From contig CACIZU010000004.1 of NCBI GenBank assembly GCA_902591185.1, positions 1 through 64,000 on the forward strand: 64,000 bases of DNA. Reading direction: 5' to 3'. Within the stretch, counting starts at the first letter, position 1. Every line of letters starts with the position of its first letter. The stretch is from an uncultured Pelagibacteraceae bacterium (lineage in GTDB: Bacteria > Pseudomonadota > Alphaproteobacteria > Pelagibacterales > Pelagibacteraceae). The position numbers and the translations under genes are program-made. This document shows, in pieces, positions 9,455 through 19,238 of the stretch. The notes under the pieces were generated by a model. It was not told the DNA's origin. It was given only the letters and a program-made list of their open reading frames with translations, and made no database searches.

Positions 9455-10973
9455 AAAAATTAATCAACTTCTAATCTTATTTGTTTTGTCTTTAGTTTTT
9501 AGTGGCTGTGCTAAATTTAATGCAAAATATAACAAAGGTTTTAAACATAATGCACCTTTGATTAAAGATGACATGAGAACTCAAGGAAGAGCTGAAATTG
9601 CAAAAACAGTAGAAATGGGACCAAAACCAGTTTCTAGTGATGCTAAAAAACTCCAAAAAAGAAAAAAAATATCTTCTGAAGTTAGTAAAAATTATTTAGC
9701 TATTTCTAAAAATTATCCATTACTGAAACAAAACGTTACTTTAAAATATAAAGGTTTAGAAATTAAAGAGGCTATGGAGTTAATGGGAAAAATAGGTGAA
9801 ATAAATATTTTAGTTGGAGAAGAGGTTTCGGGCTCAGTTTCTGCAGAACTAGTAAATGTGCCATGGGATATAGCTTTTCAAGCAATTTTAGATATGAAAA
9901 ATTATGCTGCAGATATTGATACAGAAGGTAATTTAATAAGAGTACATTTGCCATCAACATTAACTGAACAAGAAACCTATAAGTCAGGACGAGCAGATAT
10001 ATTAAAAAAGAAGTTTGAACTAGAAAATAGCACAGATCCAATTATTTCAGAAATATTTAGGCTTTATTATATATCCCCAGCACAAGCTAAAACAACTATT
10101 TCAGAACTTTTTAGTGCAGGAAGCTCTTCAATTCAAATTACAGAAGAGGCAACAACTAGATCCATAATTGTTAGAGGTAAAGAAAAGGATCTTGATGTTG
10201 TAAATAAAGTTTTAAGAGAAATTGATATTAAAACAGGGCAAGTTCTTATCGAAGCTTTTATTGTTGAGGCTAGTTCGGAATTTGAGAAAGCTTTGGGTAC
10301 TAATTTAGGAGGTTATTATTCCAGAAATGCTGAGACAATTGGTGGAATAGTGGGTACGGCATCTCAAACATTGTCAGGTACAACTGCTGCAGTAGGTAGT
10401 ACAGCAGACTCAATATCAAACTTTCCAATTACAGGTATGTCGGCAGGTGCAACTAGTGGAATAGGAATTATAAAAAGAACAGGCTCTGCAGTATTAAAAG
10501 CCGAGATAACAGCTCTTGAAAAATTAGGGCTGGTTAAACAAATTTCTAATCCTAAAATATTTACTTTAAATAATCAGGTCGCAAACGTTAGTCAAGGGGT
10601 TCAAATTCCTTATGAAGCAGGAGGTGAAACAGGAGGTATATCATTCGCTGATGCTAACTTAAGTTTAGACGTGACACCAAGTATTGTTGGTGACGGAAAC
10701 GTACTGCTTGATATTAATTTAACAAATAACAGCGCAGGTGCTGCCGTTGAAGGAGGTATTCCTATTAACACTATGGAAATATTAACCAAGTTATTAGTGG
10801 CAGATGGTGACGTGGTAGTTATTGGTGGTATTAAAAAAGAATACGATTCAGCTTCCAAAGATCAAATGCCAGGTGTTGGAAATGTTCCTGTGATAGGAAA
10901 TCTTTTTAAGGGCAAAACCCGAAAAGATACTTTAAATGAATTGCTTGTGTTTATAGCACCTAGAATTTTATAA
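9444..10973 (+). CDS. pilQ: PilQ/MshL-like secretin
   Basis: Lipobox-like FSGCAK, STN-like and N1 domains, secretin C-terminus (VSQGVQIPYEAGG…VVVIGGIKKEYDSASKDQMPGVGNVPVIGNLFKGKTRKDTLNELLVFIAPRIL). Confidence 0.9.
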   Translation: MNIKKINQLLILFVLSLVFSGCAKFNAKYNKGFKHNAPLIKDDMRTQGRAEIAKTVEMGPKPVSSDAKKLQKRKKISSEVSKNYLAISKNYPLLKQNVTLKYKGLEIKEAMELMGKIGEINILVGEEVSGSVSAELVNVPWDIAFQAILDMKNYAADIDTEGNLIRVHLPSTLTEQETYKSGRADILKKKFELENSTDPIISEIFRLYYISPAQAKTTISELFSAGSSSIQITEEATTRSIIVRGKEKDLDVVNKVLREIDIKTGQVLIEAFIVEASSEFEKALGTNLGGYYSRNAETIGGIVGTASQTLSGTTAAVGSTADSISNFPITGMSAGATSGIGIIKRTGSAVLKAEITALEKLGLVKQISNPKIFTLNNQVANVSQGVQIPYEAGGETGGISFADANLSLDVTPSIVGDGNVLLDINLTNNSAGAAVEGGIPINTMEILTKLLVADGDVVVIGGIKKEYDSASKDQMPGVGNVPVIGNLFKGKTRKDTLNELLVFIAPRIL

Positions 10974-12721
10974 TGCTTAAGATTAGTAGAGAATCGGAAA
11001 TTAATTTAATTAATATTTTAATCGATCAAGATATTATCTCTGGTAAAGATTTAGCAAATATTAAAAAAGTATCAACAGAAGGTGAAAAATCACAAATTGA
11101 TGCTGTATTTGAATTAAATCTTACAAACGAAGATACTATCTTAGATCTTTTAGTTAAAGAACAATCTTTGTCTGTAGTAGATTTAAAATCAATGAAGATT
11201 ACAGAAGAAATACAATCTGTTCTTCCATCAAATTACATCAATATGAATTTTATTGCTCCATTTAAATTGGATAACGAGACTCTTCACATAGCTATTTCTG
11301 ATAGCTCAAAATTAAGTTTAATGAGAAATCTTAAAACAATTACCAAAAAAAATATTGAGTTACATGCTGCAAAAGTATCGGAAATTTCGGAATTTATTGA
11401 AAATTTACTTAAAGAAGGTGGTGAGACAACAATTAAATCTATTAAAGAAGCCAATATAGAAAAAACTAAAACTTTTGATTATGAAGTAGATGAACAAGCT
11501 GAGGTTTTAGAAGATACTGAAGAAGATATTGAAGCGATTGAAAATGAGTCTGAGGTTATCAAGTTTAGTACAGCAGTTGTCGCTGAAGCTATTAAATCAG
11601 GAGTATCCGATATTCACATTGAGCCATATAGATTTAGTTCACGAGTAAGATATCGTTTAGACGGAATGCTGGTAGAACAAGAGCACTTTTCAAAATTCTT
11701 ACATTCAAATTATGGTGCAGTAGTTACAAGATTTAAAATCATGGGTAAATTAGATATTGCTGAGAGAAGATTGCCTCAAGATGGAGCAATTCCATTTAAA
11801 ATAGACGGAAAAGTAATTGATCTTCGTTTATCAATTTTGCCAACTGCTTCGAATGAAAGAATTGTAATGAGGGTTCTTAATAAAGATGCTGGAGATATTA
11901 GTTTAGAACAACTTAATTTTGATGAAAATGATTTAAAAAATTTAAGAAAAGCAATTCATTCAACACAAGGATTAGTTTTAGTAACAGGTCCAACAGGTTC
12001 TGGTAAAACAACAACTCTATATAGTATTTTAAAAGAGGTATCAAAACCTCACTTAAATATCTTAACAGCAGAAGATCCCGTTGAGTATGAATTAGATGGT
12101 GTTGGTCAAGTTCAAATTAAAGATGATATAGGATTTGATTTTGGAAGGGCATTAAGATCATTTTTAAGACAAGATCCGGAAATTATTCTAGTGGGTGAGA
12201 TGAGAGATAAAGAGACAGTTGATATTGGTTTGAAGGCTGCATTAACTGGCCACTTAGTTTTTAGTACACTTCATACAAATGATGCACCCAGTACAATTAC
12301 TAGATTACAAAACATGGGAACCCCAGATTATCTGATTAGTGCTGCAGTCACAGTAGTTCTAGCACAAAGATTGGCAAGAAAAAATTGTCCAGATTGCAGA
12401 GAACAAGATCCAGATGTTACCCCTGAAGTATTAAAAGAAATGAGTTTTACAGATGAACAAATTTCTAAAGCAAAAGTCACAAGAGGGAAAGGTTGTTCAA
12501 AATGTAAAGATTCAGGCTACAAAGGCAGAATGGGTATTTATGAAATACTGAGTGTTACAAAACCAATTAAAGAAGCGATACTTAAAAAAGCAACCACACC
12601 AGAACTAAAAGCGATTGCATTAACAGAAGGATTTAGAACTATGCAAGATATGGGTCGTAATTTGATTTTAAAAGGTGATTTAAATTTTAGAGAATTTGAT
12701 CGCGTTTTATCAATGGACTAA
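10973..12721 (+). CDS. pilB: PilB/GspE-type pilus extension ATPase
   Basis: GPTGSGKTTTLYSIL, DPEIILVGEMRDKET, GHLVFSTLHTNDA, C4 zinc site (CPDC…CSKC). Confidence 0.92.
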   Translation: MLKISRESEINLINILIDQDIISGKDLANIKKVSTEGEKSQIDAVFELNLTNEDTILDLLVKEQSLSVVDLKSMKITEEIQSVLPSNYINMNFIAPFKLDNETLHIAISDSSKLSLMRNLKTITKKNIELHAAKVSEISEFIENLLKEGGETTIKSIKEANIEKTKTFDYEVDEQAEVLEDTEEDIEAIENESEVIKFSTAVVAEAIKSGVSDIHIEPYRFSSRVRYRLDGMLVEQEHFSKFLHSNYGAVVTRFKIMGKLDIAERRLPQDGAIPFKIDGKVIDLRLSILPTASNERIVMRVLNKDAGDISLEQLNFDENDLKNLRKAIHSTQGLVLVTGPTGSGKTTTLYSILKEVSKPHLNILTAEDPVEYELDGVGQVQIKDDIGFDFGRALRSFLRQDPEIILVGEMRDKETVDIGLKAALTGHLVFSTLHTNDAPSTITRLQNMGTPDYLISAAVTVVLAQRLARKNCPDCREQDPDVTPEVLKEMSFTDEQISKAKVTRGKGCSKCKDSGYKGRMGIYEILSVTKPIKEAILKKATTPELKAIALTEGFRTMQDMGRNLILKGDLNFREFDRVLSMD

Positions 12722-12724
12722 TTT

Positions 12725-13963
12725 ATGTCTTCAGAAAATTATAGCTATAAAGGAATTTCGGCAGGGGCTTATGTTGAAGGAGTTATTGATGCGCTAAGTG
12801 TAGAAGAAGCTTCTTTTAAATTAAAAGAAAAAAAAATAATAATCACAAAAATTACCCGAGAAAAAATAAAAAAAAAAAGTAAAGAAAAAAATAAAAAATC
12901 GAGCTTTTCTTTTGGTAAGAAGAAAGTTAAACCCGAAGATATTGTAATATTTTCTAAACAATTTGCTACTATGGTTAAAGCAGGTCTACCTATTTTAAAC
13001 GTATTGGCGATGATACGTGATCAGATTGAACATCCAACAGTAAAAGAAATTGTTGAAGATATAAGAAAAAGTCTTGAAGGTGGGGTAACTCTTTCAAAAT
13101 GTTTTGAAAAATATCCAAAAATATTTGATAATGTTTATATTAACTTAATTAAAGCAGGAGAGGCTAGTGGTAAATTAGATTTATTCTTGCTTAAATTAGT
13201 AGATTCACTTGAAAAAAGAGAAAAAGTTAAGAAAAAAATTAAAGGTGCTTTAATGTATCCGGGTGTTATGTTTAGTGTTGCAATCACTGTAATGGTTTTT
13301 ATGTTGATCAAAGTGGTCCCAGTGTTTGCTGAAATGTATTCAGGAATGGGAGTTCCACTGCCAACACCTACAGCCGTAATTATGACGGCAAGTAATTTTA
13401 TGAGAGGAACAGGAGGTTTGACTCTAGGAATTGTAGCCATTACTTTTTTTGTTATTTTCAAATTTACAACATCAAAAATTCCAAGCATAAGATATAAGTG
13501 GCATGGAGTAGTTTTGAAAATGCCAATTTTCGGAAATATGATTTTAAAATCTTTACTTGCAAGAATTGCTTTAATAATGGGAAATTTAAGTTCGGCTGGT
13601 GTTAATCTTTTAGAAAGTATTGAAATTGCAAAATCAGTTAGCAATAATGATGTTGTTACTCAAGCATTAGAGAATGTAAAAAAAGGTGTTTTTTCAGGTG
13701 ATACACTGACAAAACTTTTTTTAAAGGAACCTGTATTTCCTCCAACTTTTAGTCAATTAATTTCTGTTGGAGAACAAACAGGTAATCTTGATGAAATGTT
13801 TACTTCAGTATCGAATTATTATGAGGAAGAATTTGATACAGCTGTTGACAATATGTCTAGTTTAATTGAGCCAATCATGATTGTATTTATGGGTTCGATG
13901 ATAGGAGGTTTAATGATCGCAATGTATGCTCCAATATTTAATGTTGGTGCGATAATGGGTTAA
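12725..13963 (+). CDS. pilC: PilC/GspF-type inner membrane platform protein
   Basis: Duplicated T2SSF domains (FSKQFATMVKAGLPIL; LLARIALIMGNLSSAGVNLLESI), multiple TMs. Confidence 0.9.
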   Translation: MSSENYSYKGISAGAYVEGVIDALSVEEASFKLKEKKIIITKITREKIKKKSKEKNKKSSFSFGKKKVKPEDIVIFSKQFATMVKAGLPILNVLAMIRDQIEHPTVKEIVEDIRKSLEGGVTLSKCFEKYPKIFDNVYINLIKAGEASGKLDLFLLKLVDSLEKREKVKKKIKGALMYPGVMFSVAITVMVFMLIKVVPVFAEMYSGMGVPLPTPTAVIMTASNFMRGTGGLTLGIVAITFFVIFKFTTSKIPSIRYKWHGVVLKMPIFGNMILKSLLARIALIMGNLSSAGVNLLESIEIAKSVSNNDVVTQALENVKKGVFSGDTLTKLFLKEPVFPPTFSQLISVGEQTGNLDEMFTSVSNYYEEEFDTAVDNMSSLIEPIMIVFMGSMIGGLMIAMYAPIFNVGAIMG

Positions 13964-13968
13964 ATAAT

Positions 13969-14379
13969 TTAATATTTTTTTGTAAGAACTAAATTGTTGT
14001 GCCATCCAGTGGATTCTTTAAATACAACTTCATCCATTATTTGTTGAATAAAATAAGTTCCTAATCCTCCAGGTTTTATATCATCTAAACTTCTATGTTT
14101 AATATTTTCTTCTATGACTGGTTTACCTTTATCAAAAAATCCAATTTCTAATTTGTTACTATTAAAAGAAATTTTAATTTGCATTTTATCTGTTGTATCT
14201 TGGTTATCTTTATAGGCATGTTTAACAATATTTTGTGCAGCTTCTGCAATTGCCAAAACTAGTTCATCTTTACCTTCTTCTAAAATTGAAGATTTACTTA
14301 TAACTTCTCTAGAAAATTCTCTAATCTCTCTTAAACTTTTACTGCTTACAGGAAAATCTTTTGTTTCAGAAATATCCAT
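13969..14379 (-). CDS. RsbW-like anti-sigma/HATPase_c regulatory kinase
   Basis: N-box ELVLAIAEAAQNIVKHAY, GxGLGTYFIQQIMD-type G box. Confidence 0.8.
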   Translation of the reverse strand: MDISETKDFPVSSKSLREIREFSREVISKSSILEEGKDELVLAIAEAAQNIVKHAYKDNQDTTDKMQIKISFNSNKLEIGFFDKGKPVIEENIKHRSLDDIKPGGLGTYFIQQIMDEVVFKESTGWHNNLVLTKKY

Positions 14380-14388
14380 TGGTATATT

Positions 14389-14688
14389 CTATTCTAGGAT
14401 TAATATTTGCTCTAATTTAGCCATCATGATGACTTTTAGTACTGACTTACTAATTTCTTTAAGCACAACTCTTGTACCTAATTCCATTGCTTTTTGATGA
14501 CTTTCAATTAAAACGGAAATTCCTGACGAGTCCATATATTCCACATCTTTTAAGTTGAGATGAACTTCTTTTTTTTCTTCAATGACAGGCATAATAAATT
14601 CTTTAGCCTTTTCTGTTACATCCATATCTATTTCACCAGTTAGATAAATAGTCGAAATATCCCCATCTCGTGTTATTTTATAAGTCAT
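14389..14688 (-). CDS. RsbV-like STAS anti-sigma factor antagonist
   Basis: STAS motif LNLKDVEYMDSSGISVLIESHQKA. Confidence 0.88.
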   Translation of the reverse strand: MTYKITRDGDISTIYLTGEIDMDVTEKAKEFIMPVIEEKKEVHLNLKDVEYMDSSGISVLIESHQKAMELGTRVVLKEISKSVLKVIMMAKLEQILILE

Positions 14689-14876
14689 TGTTTTTTACAT
14701 ATTTAATATTTCCAATCTAAAATCAACAATTATTAAGTAATTTGACAAAATTTAACTTAATATGAGCGTATTTTTGTTTGAAATTCGTGTTTATTAAATT
14801 ATTTATTCCTAATTATTGGTTTATTTAATAATAAAAATTTATTAATATAATCATGTAAATTTACAAAAGGTGAAAA

Positions 14877-15347
14877 ATGAAAAAAAATAACAATAAAGGT
14901 TTTACGCTAATTGAATTATTGGTTGTTGTAGCAATCATAGGTATCTTGGCCGCTGTAGGTGTTACGGCATATTCTGGTTATACTGCTAGTGCAAGAGATC
15001 AAGCAGCAAAAACTAACCACGCAACTATTGCAAAATATATAGCAGCAGAAGTTAAAAAATGTGAGTTAGAGGGAGATGCGGAGGATATTATGAATGATAA
15101 CTTGAACTGTGGTGATAGAGACAACGCAAATGCGGTATCTGATGCAGTAGCATTGGCATTGGCTGATTTTACAAATCCATATGATGCTGGTGAAGTTGCA
15201 ATATCAACTGGAGCAGCTGCTGCAGCTTGTTCGGATGCCAATGAAGGATTTACTAATGTAGATAATACTACAGGTGGCGAGGTAATAGTTACAACTTGCT
15301 GGAATGTGGATGAAGATCCAATGACAAACACTTTTGAGATTGATTAA
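14877..15347 (+). CDS. pilA: Type IV major-type pilin
   Basis: Class III cleavage/methylation motif KGFTLIELLVVVAIIGILAAVGVTAYSGY; C-terminal cysteine pair. Confidence 0.88.
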   Translation: MKKNNNKGFTLIELLVVVAIIGILAAVGVTAYSGYTASARDQAAKTNHATIAKYIAAEVKKCELEGDAEDIMNDNLNCGDRDNANAVSDAVALALADFTNPYDAGEVAISTGAAAAACSDANEGFTNVDNTTGGEVIVTTCWNVDEDPMTNTFEID

Positions 15348-15366
15348 TAAAAGTTAAAATTTATTT

Positions 15367-15807
15367 ATGATTACTAGAAGCTCGGGGTTCACCTTGATAG
15401 AGCTTCTAGTAGTTGTGGCTATATTGGGTATCATAGCAGCAGTAGGACTTACTGCTTATAGTGGTTATGTCAGATCATCTAAAATAAAAACGGCTGAAAA
15501 TACTTTATATCAAGTCGCTTTAGCTCAAACAGAATTTTTTACTGATAACAGAATATTTAAAGTAGATGCTGATGTAAATTGTCCTGCAGATATTGGTACT
15601 TCAGTAGAAATAGAAACAGTGCTTTTAGGCGGAACGGGTTCTATTACCGAGATGGGCGTTGGTGGACGTCAACCCAAATTTGATTTTAATTTTTGTGTAG
15701 ATGATGTCGATGATTTTGAAATTACAGCAGAAGCAACAGATGATTCAAATTTAGATTGCGAAATTGTTTTAAATTCAAATAATGAACTTGATAAAGCTGA
15801 TTGTTAG
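15367..15807 (+). CDS. Second type IV pilin, tandem paralog
   Basis: SGFTLIELLVVVAILGIIAAVGLTAYSGY; adjacent to pilA. Confidence 0.87.
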   Translation: MITRSSGFTLIELLVVVAILGIIAAVGLTAYSGYVRSSKIKTAENTLYQVALAQTEFFTDNRIFKVDADVNCPADIGTSVEIETVLLGGTGSITEMGVGGRQPKFDFNFCVDDVDDFEITAEATDDSNLDCEIVLNSNNELDKADC

Positions 15808-15810
15808 TAA

Positions 15811-16065
15811 ATGATAATTGAAAAAGTTAAACAATTTTTAGAAAAAACTTTCCAGGAAGATGTTACTCATAAAGGTAAATTATACCTGTCATTAAGTTTA
15901 GGATGGATTATTTTAATTGGCTATTTAACATGGTGGAATGGTCTTAAAAGTTCATCTTTAGACAAAAGTTTTAGATGGGATGAATGGTTTTGGTTTGGAG
16001 TGGTGCCAGCGTTTTCACCATATATATTTTATTATATTTGGAAAAAAAAAAATAAAGAAGATTAA
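15811..16065 (+). CDS. Small membrane protein of unknown function
   Basis: 84 aa ORF with two predicted TM segments, 3 nt after second pilin stop. Confidence 0.55.
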   Translation: MIIEKVKQFLEKTFQEDVTHKGKLYLSLSLGWIILIGYLTWWNGLKSSSLDKSFRWDEWFWFGVVPAFSPYIFYYIWKKKNKED

Positions 16066-16433
16066 TAAAAGTAGCATTTAAATTAAATTTTATTAGAAAT
16101 GAAAAATGATTTAAATCAAACTATTTCAGTTGGTACTTTTATTACTTATATAGTGTGAAGATATAACTTAAAAACAGATTTGGTTGAAATCGCTAATGCT
16201 GGCCTCCAGCCAGTGTTGTTAAAAATGAATTAGAGAGTGCGACAGAAGAAATTAGATTAAAAAGTTTGAAAATAGTTGTTATAGAAAAAGGTATTAAAGA
16301 AAATAATAATATTTTTGAGGAATATTTAAAAATCAGTGGAATTGGTAAATAAAAAATCAAAATGGACATATATAACATTTAATTAAGCAAGTTTACCTTT
16401 ATTTTTGATTCAAATTATATAAAAATCCCATTA

Positions 16434-16733
16434 ATGAAAAAAATTCTTCTTATTTTAATTTCTTTTTTTGTTTTAACAGGGTGTGCACAAAATCTTGCAC
16501 TGTTGGGTCCAGCTTTTTCAATAGTTAAAACAGGAGGAATTCAACAAGCGCTAATAAGTGAATCTGTAAATTATGGTATTAAGAATAAAACAGGTAAAAA
16601 TGTTAGCGAGCATGTAATGCATACATTAACTGAAGAAACCAAACTTCAAAAATGTAAAAATGATCATAACCACAGTTTACAAGAGATATTTTTTAATTCT
16701 TTAGAAGATATTAATTGTGAAAAAATTCAATAA
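16434..16733 (+). CDS. Small lipoprotein of unknown function
   Basis: Lipobox FFVLTGCAQN at N-terminus, 99 aa. Confidence 0.65.
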   Translation: MKKILLILISFFVLTGCAQNLALLGPAFSIVKTGGIQQALISESVNYGIKNKTGKNVSEHVMHTLTEETKLQKCKNDHNHSLQEIFFNSLEDINCEKIQ

Positions 16734-16844
16734 ATTGAATTGTATTTTTATTTAGATAATTTTAATTTCTTTGTTTAAGATAAGCCTTAAATTTAATTTC
16801 TAAAAAAATTAAATTTACCAAAAGCAATACAGAGGAATTAAAAA

Positions 16845-17738
16845 GTGGGAAAACAATCTAATTTTTTAGCATATATTTTTTTGTTACTTACCGTAACTTT
16901 TTGGGCTGGAAATTTTATAGTTGGAAAATTTGCTAGTCTTTATGAAGTACCACCATTTTCTTTAAATTTTTATCGATGGTTTTTTGCTTGGTTGATTTTA
17001 GTTCCTTTCACTATTCCAGAAATTATAAAAAAAAAGCAATACATAATTAATAATTATAAACTTTTTATAATTTTGGGAGTTACAAGTATTACAATATTTA
17101 ATTCTATTGTTTATTATTCTTTAAATTTTACTCAGGTAATTAGTGGTGTTTTAATGATATCAACTATTCCAGTAATGATAATGTTTTTTTCTTTTATTTT
17201 AAAAATTGAAAAAACAAATTTGTTTCAAATAATTGGAGTTATACTTTCATTTATGGGTGTGATTATAATTATCACAAAAGCAAATTTTGAAATTTTAAAA
17301 AATTTAGATTTTAATAAAGGAGATATAACTATGGTAGTAGCAATGTTTTCTTGGGCCTTATATTCAACATTATTAAAAAGACAAAAATTTGAATTATCAC
17401 AAATTAGTTTATTACAAGTTGTAATATCATTTGGTTTAATTTTTTTAATTCCTGTTTATTTAATAGAGTATCAAATCGGTTTTAGAATTAATCTTAATAC
17501 ACCTTTTATTTTAATTTTATCTTACGTTGTTTTGCTTCCAGGCTTAGCTTCATTTATATTATGGATAAAAGGTATATCTTTAATTGGAGCAAATCGATCT
17601 GGAGTTTTTTTACATTTAATGCCAATTATAAGTGCGGTAATGGCAATGATTTTTTTTAATGAAAAATTTATGTTTTATCATATGTTGGGCGCTTGTTTTA
17701 TTATAACAGGAATTTTATTATCAAATAAAAAAGTGTAA
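16845..17738 (+). CDS. EamA/DMT family transporter
   Basis: About 10 TM segments, internal duplication; FWAGNFIVGKFAS; GTG start. Confidence 0.85.
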   Translation: MGKQSNFLAYIFLLLTVTFWAGNFIVGKFASLYEVPPFSLNFYRWFFAWLILVPFTIPEIIKKKQYIINNYKLFIILGVTSITIFNSIVYYSLNFTQVISGVLMISTIPVMIMFFSFILKIEKTNLFQIIGVILSFMGVIIIITKANFEILKNLDFNKGDITMVVAMFSWALYSTLLKRQKFELSQISLLQVVISFGLIFLIPVYLIEYQIGFRINLNTPFILILSYVVLLPGLASFILWIKGISLIGANRSGVFLHLMPIISAVMAMIFFNEKFMFYHMLGACFIITGILLSNKKV

Positions 17739-17739
17739 A

Positions 17740-18690
17740 ATGCTTAAAGTCGCAATACTAGATGATTACCAAAACGTTTCACAGGAGTTTGTGGATTTAA
17801 AAAAATTATCAGGTAAATACGAATTTAAAATTTTCAGCAAACCGTTTTTAGATGAAGCAGAAGCAATTGAACAATTAGCTGATTTTGAAGCTTTATTGAT
17901 TATGCGGGAACGAACCCCAATTACTAAAAACTTAATTGATAAATTAAGCAACTTAAAATTCATTATAACTAGCGGTTTAAGAAACAAAGCGATTGATTTA
18001 GAAGCTACAAATAAAAGAAAAATCATAGTTTGTGGAACAGAGATTAATTCTAATCCTACCTGCGAGTTAACTTGGGCTTTAATTCTAGGTTTATCTAAAA
18101 ATTTGAAAACAGAAATTGATAATATGTACCAAGGATATTGGCAGACAACAGTTGGTTTTGAGCTTAAAGGAAAGATAATTGGTTTAATTGGGCTTGGAAA
18201 AGTGGGTTCACAGGTTGCTAAAATTGCAAATGCTTTTGGTATGCAAGTTATGGCCTGGAGTGAAAATTTAGATTTAGATAAATGCAAAGAGTTAAATGTT
18301 CTTCCATGTAGCAAAGAAGATTTAATTAAAACTTCAGACTATATTTCAATTCATGTTCAGGGAGGTGAGCGTTACAAAGACTGCATCACGATTAAAGAGT
18401 TTGATCAAATGAAGAAGACAGCTTTTTTAATTAATACTTCACGTGGTCCGATTGTAAATGAAGATGATTTAATTATTGCGTTATCAACTAATGTAATTAT
18501 GGGTGCTGGAATTGATGTTTATGAAAAAGAGCCTTTGCCTGAATCAAATAAATTAAGATTTTTACCAAATGCATTGCTTACTCCACACATTGGATATGTA
18601 ACAGCAGAAAATTATAGTATTTTTTATACACAAATGATTGAAGGTCTTGAAGCTTGTGTTAATGGAAAACCAATAAGAGTTATAGAATAA
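17740..18690 (+). CDS. D-isomer-specific 2-hydroxyacid dehydrogenase family protein
   Basis: GLIGLGKVGSQVAKIANAFGM NAD-binding motif; NTSRGPIVNEDDLI; PHIGYVT. Confidence 0.85.
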   Translation: MLKVAILDDYQNVSQEFVDLKKLSGKYEFKIFSKPFLDEAEAIEQLADFEALLIMRERTPITKNLIDKLSNLKFIITSGLRNKAIDLEATNKRKIIVCGTEINSNPTCELTWALILGLSKNLKTEIDNMYQGYWQTTVGFELKGKIIGLIGLGKVGSQVAKIANAFGMQVMAWSENLDLDKCKELNVLPCSKEDLIKTSDYISIHVQGGERYKDCITIKEFDQMKKTAFLINTSRGPIVNEDDLIIALSTNVIMGAGIDVYEKEPLPESNKLRFLPNALLTPHIGYVTAENYSIFYTQMIEGLEACVNGKPIRVIE

Positions 18691-18693
18691 ATT

Positions 18694-19065
18694 ATGACAA
18701 AGAAAATTAACTCAAACCTTAGTGCTGAACAAAAGTTAGTTTTATTTGAGGATGGTACAGAAGCTCCAAATACTAGTGAATTAAATCATGAGAAAAGAGA
18801 AGGAAGCTTTCATTGTGCTAATTGCGGTGAAAAATTATTCGATTCAAATACTAAATACGAAAGCGGATCAGGCTGGCCATCTTTTTATCAATCTCTTCCA
18901 GATGTGTTTGAAACTAAAACTGATCATTTGTTAGGTTATGCAAGAACTGAGTATCACTGTAAAAAATGTGGAGGTCATCATGGTCACATCTTTGATGATG
19001 GACCCAACCCAACAGGTAAAAGATATTGTAATAATGGAGTTTGTTTAGTTTTTAAACCAAAATAA
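18694..19065 (+). CDS. msrB: Peptide-methionine (R)-S-oxide reductase
   Basis: CxxC zinc sites (CANC, CKKC), GWPSF, HHGHIFDDGPNPTGKRYCNN. Confidence 0.92.
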   Translation: MTKKINSNLSAEQKLVLFEDGTEAPNTSELNHEKREGSFHCANCGEKLFDSNTKYESGSGWPSFYQSLPDVFETKTDHLLGYARTEYHCKKCGGHHGHIFDDGPNPTGKRYCNNGVCLVFKPK

Positions 19066-19222
19066 ATTATTGAATTTATAAACTTAAAATAGGTTTTATT
19101 TTTCTTAACGTTTAGACAAAACACAAAGATTAAGAGATGTTTGGGAAAAATTACTTATTTATTAAGATTATTTATCAATATTAATGAAAGACAAAGACAA
19201 CAAATAATACTAAAAATAGGTA

Positions 19223-19238
19223 ATATATATATATATAT
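19223..19238 (+). repeat. (AT)8 dinucleotide repeat abutting the start codon of the inverse-autotransporter-like gene
   Basis: taggta-ATATATATATATATAT-Ga; ATG at 19237-19239 formed by the last repeat unit. Confidence 0.9.

Noticed and set aside
13135-13644. 169-aa minus-strand ORF inside pilC
   Set aside because: Antisense to a strong PilC homolog; no independent support.
14999-15331. 110-aa minus-strand ORF overlapping pilA
   Set aside because: Antisense shadow of a strongly supported pilin ORF; composition is a mirror of Ala/Asp-rich codons, no family pattern.
16788-16817. AT-only 12-bp inverted repeat (TAAATTTAATTT…AAATTAAATTTA) upstream of an EamA gene
   Set aside because: Weak A/T hairpin in very AT-rich intergenic DNA; likely chance, with no U-tract or GC stem to call a terminator.
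17766-18314. 182-aa minus-strand ORF inside the hydroxyacid dehydrogenase gene
   Set aside because: Fully contained in a well-supported gene on the other strand; no recognisable motifs.
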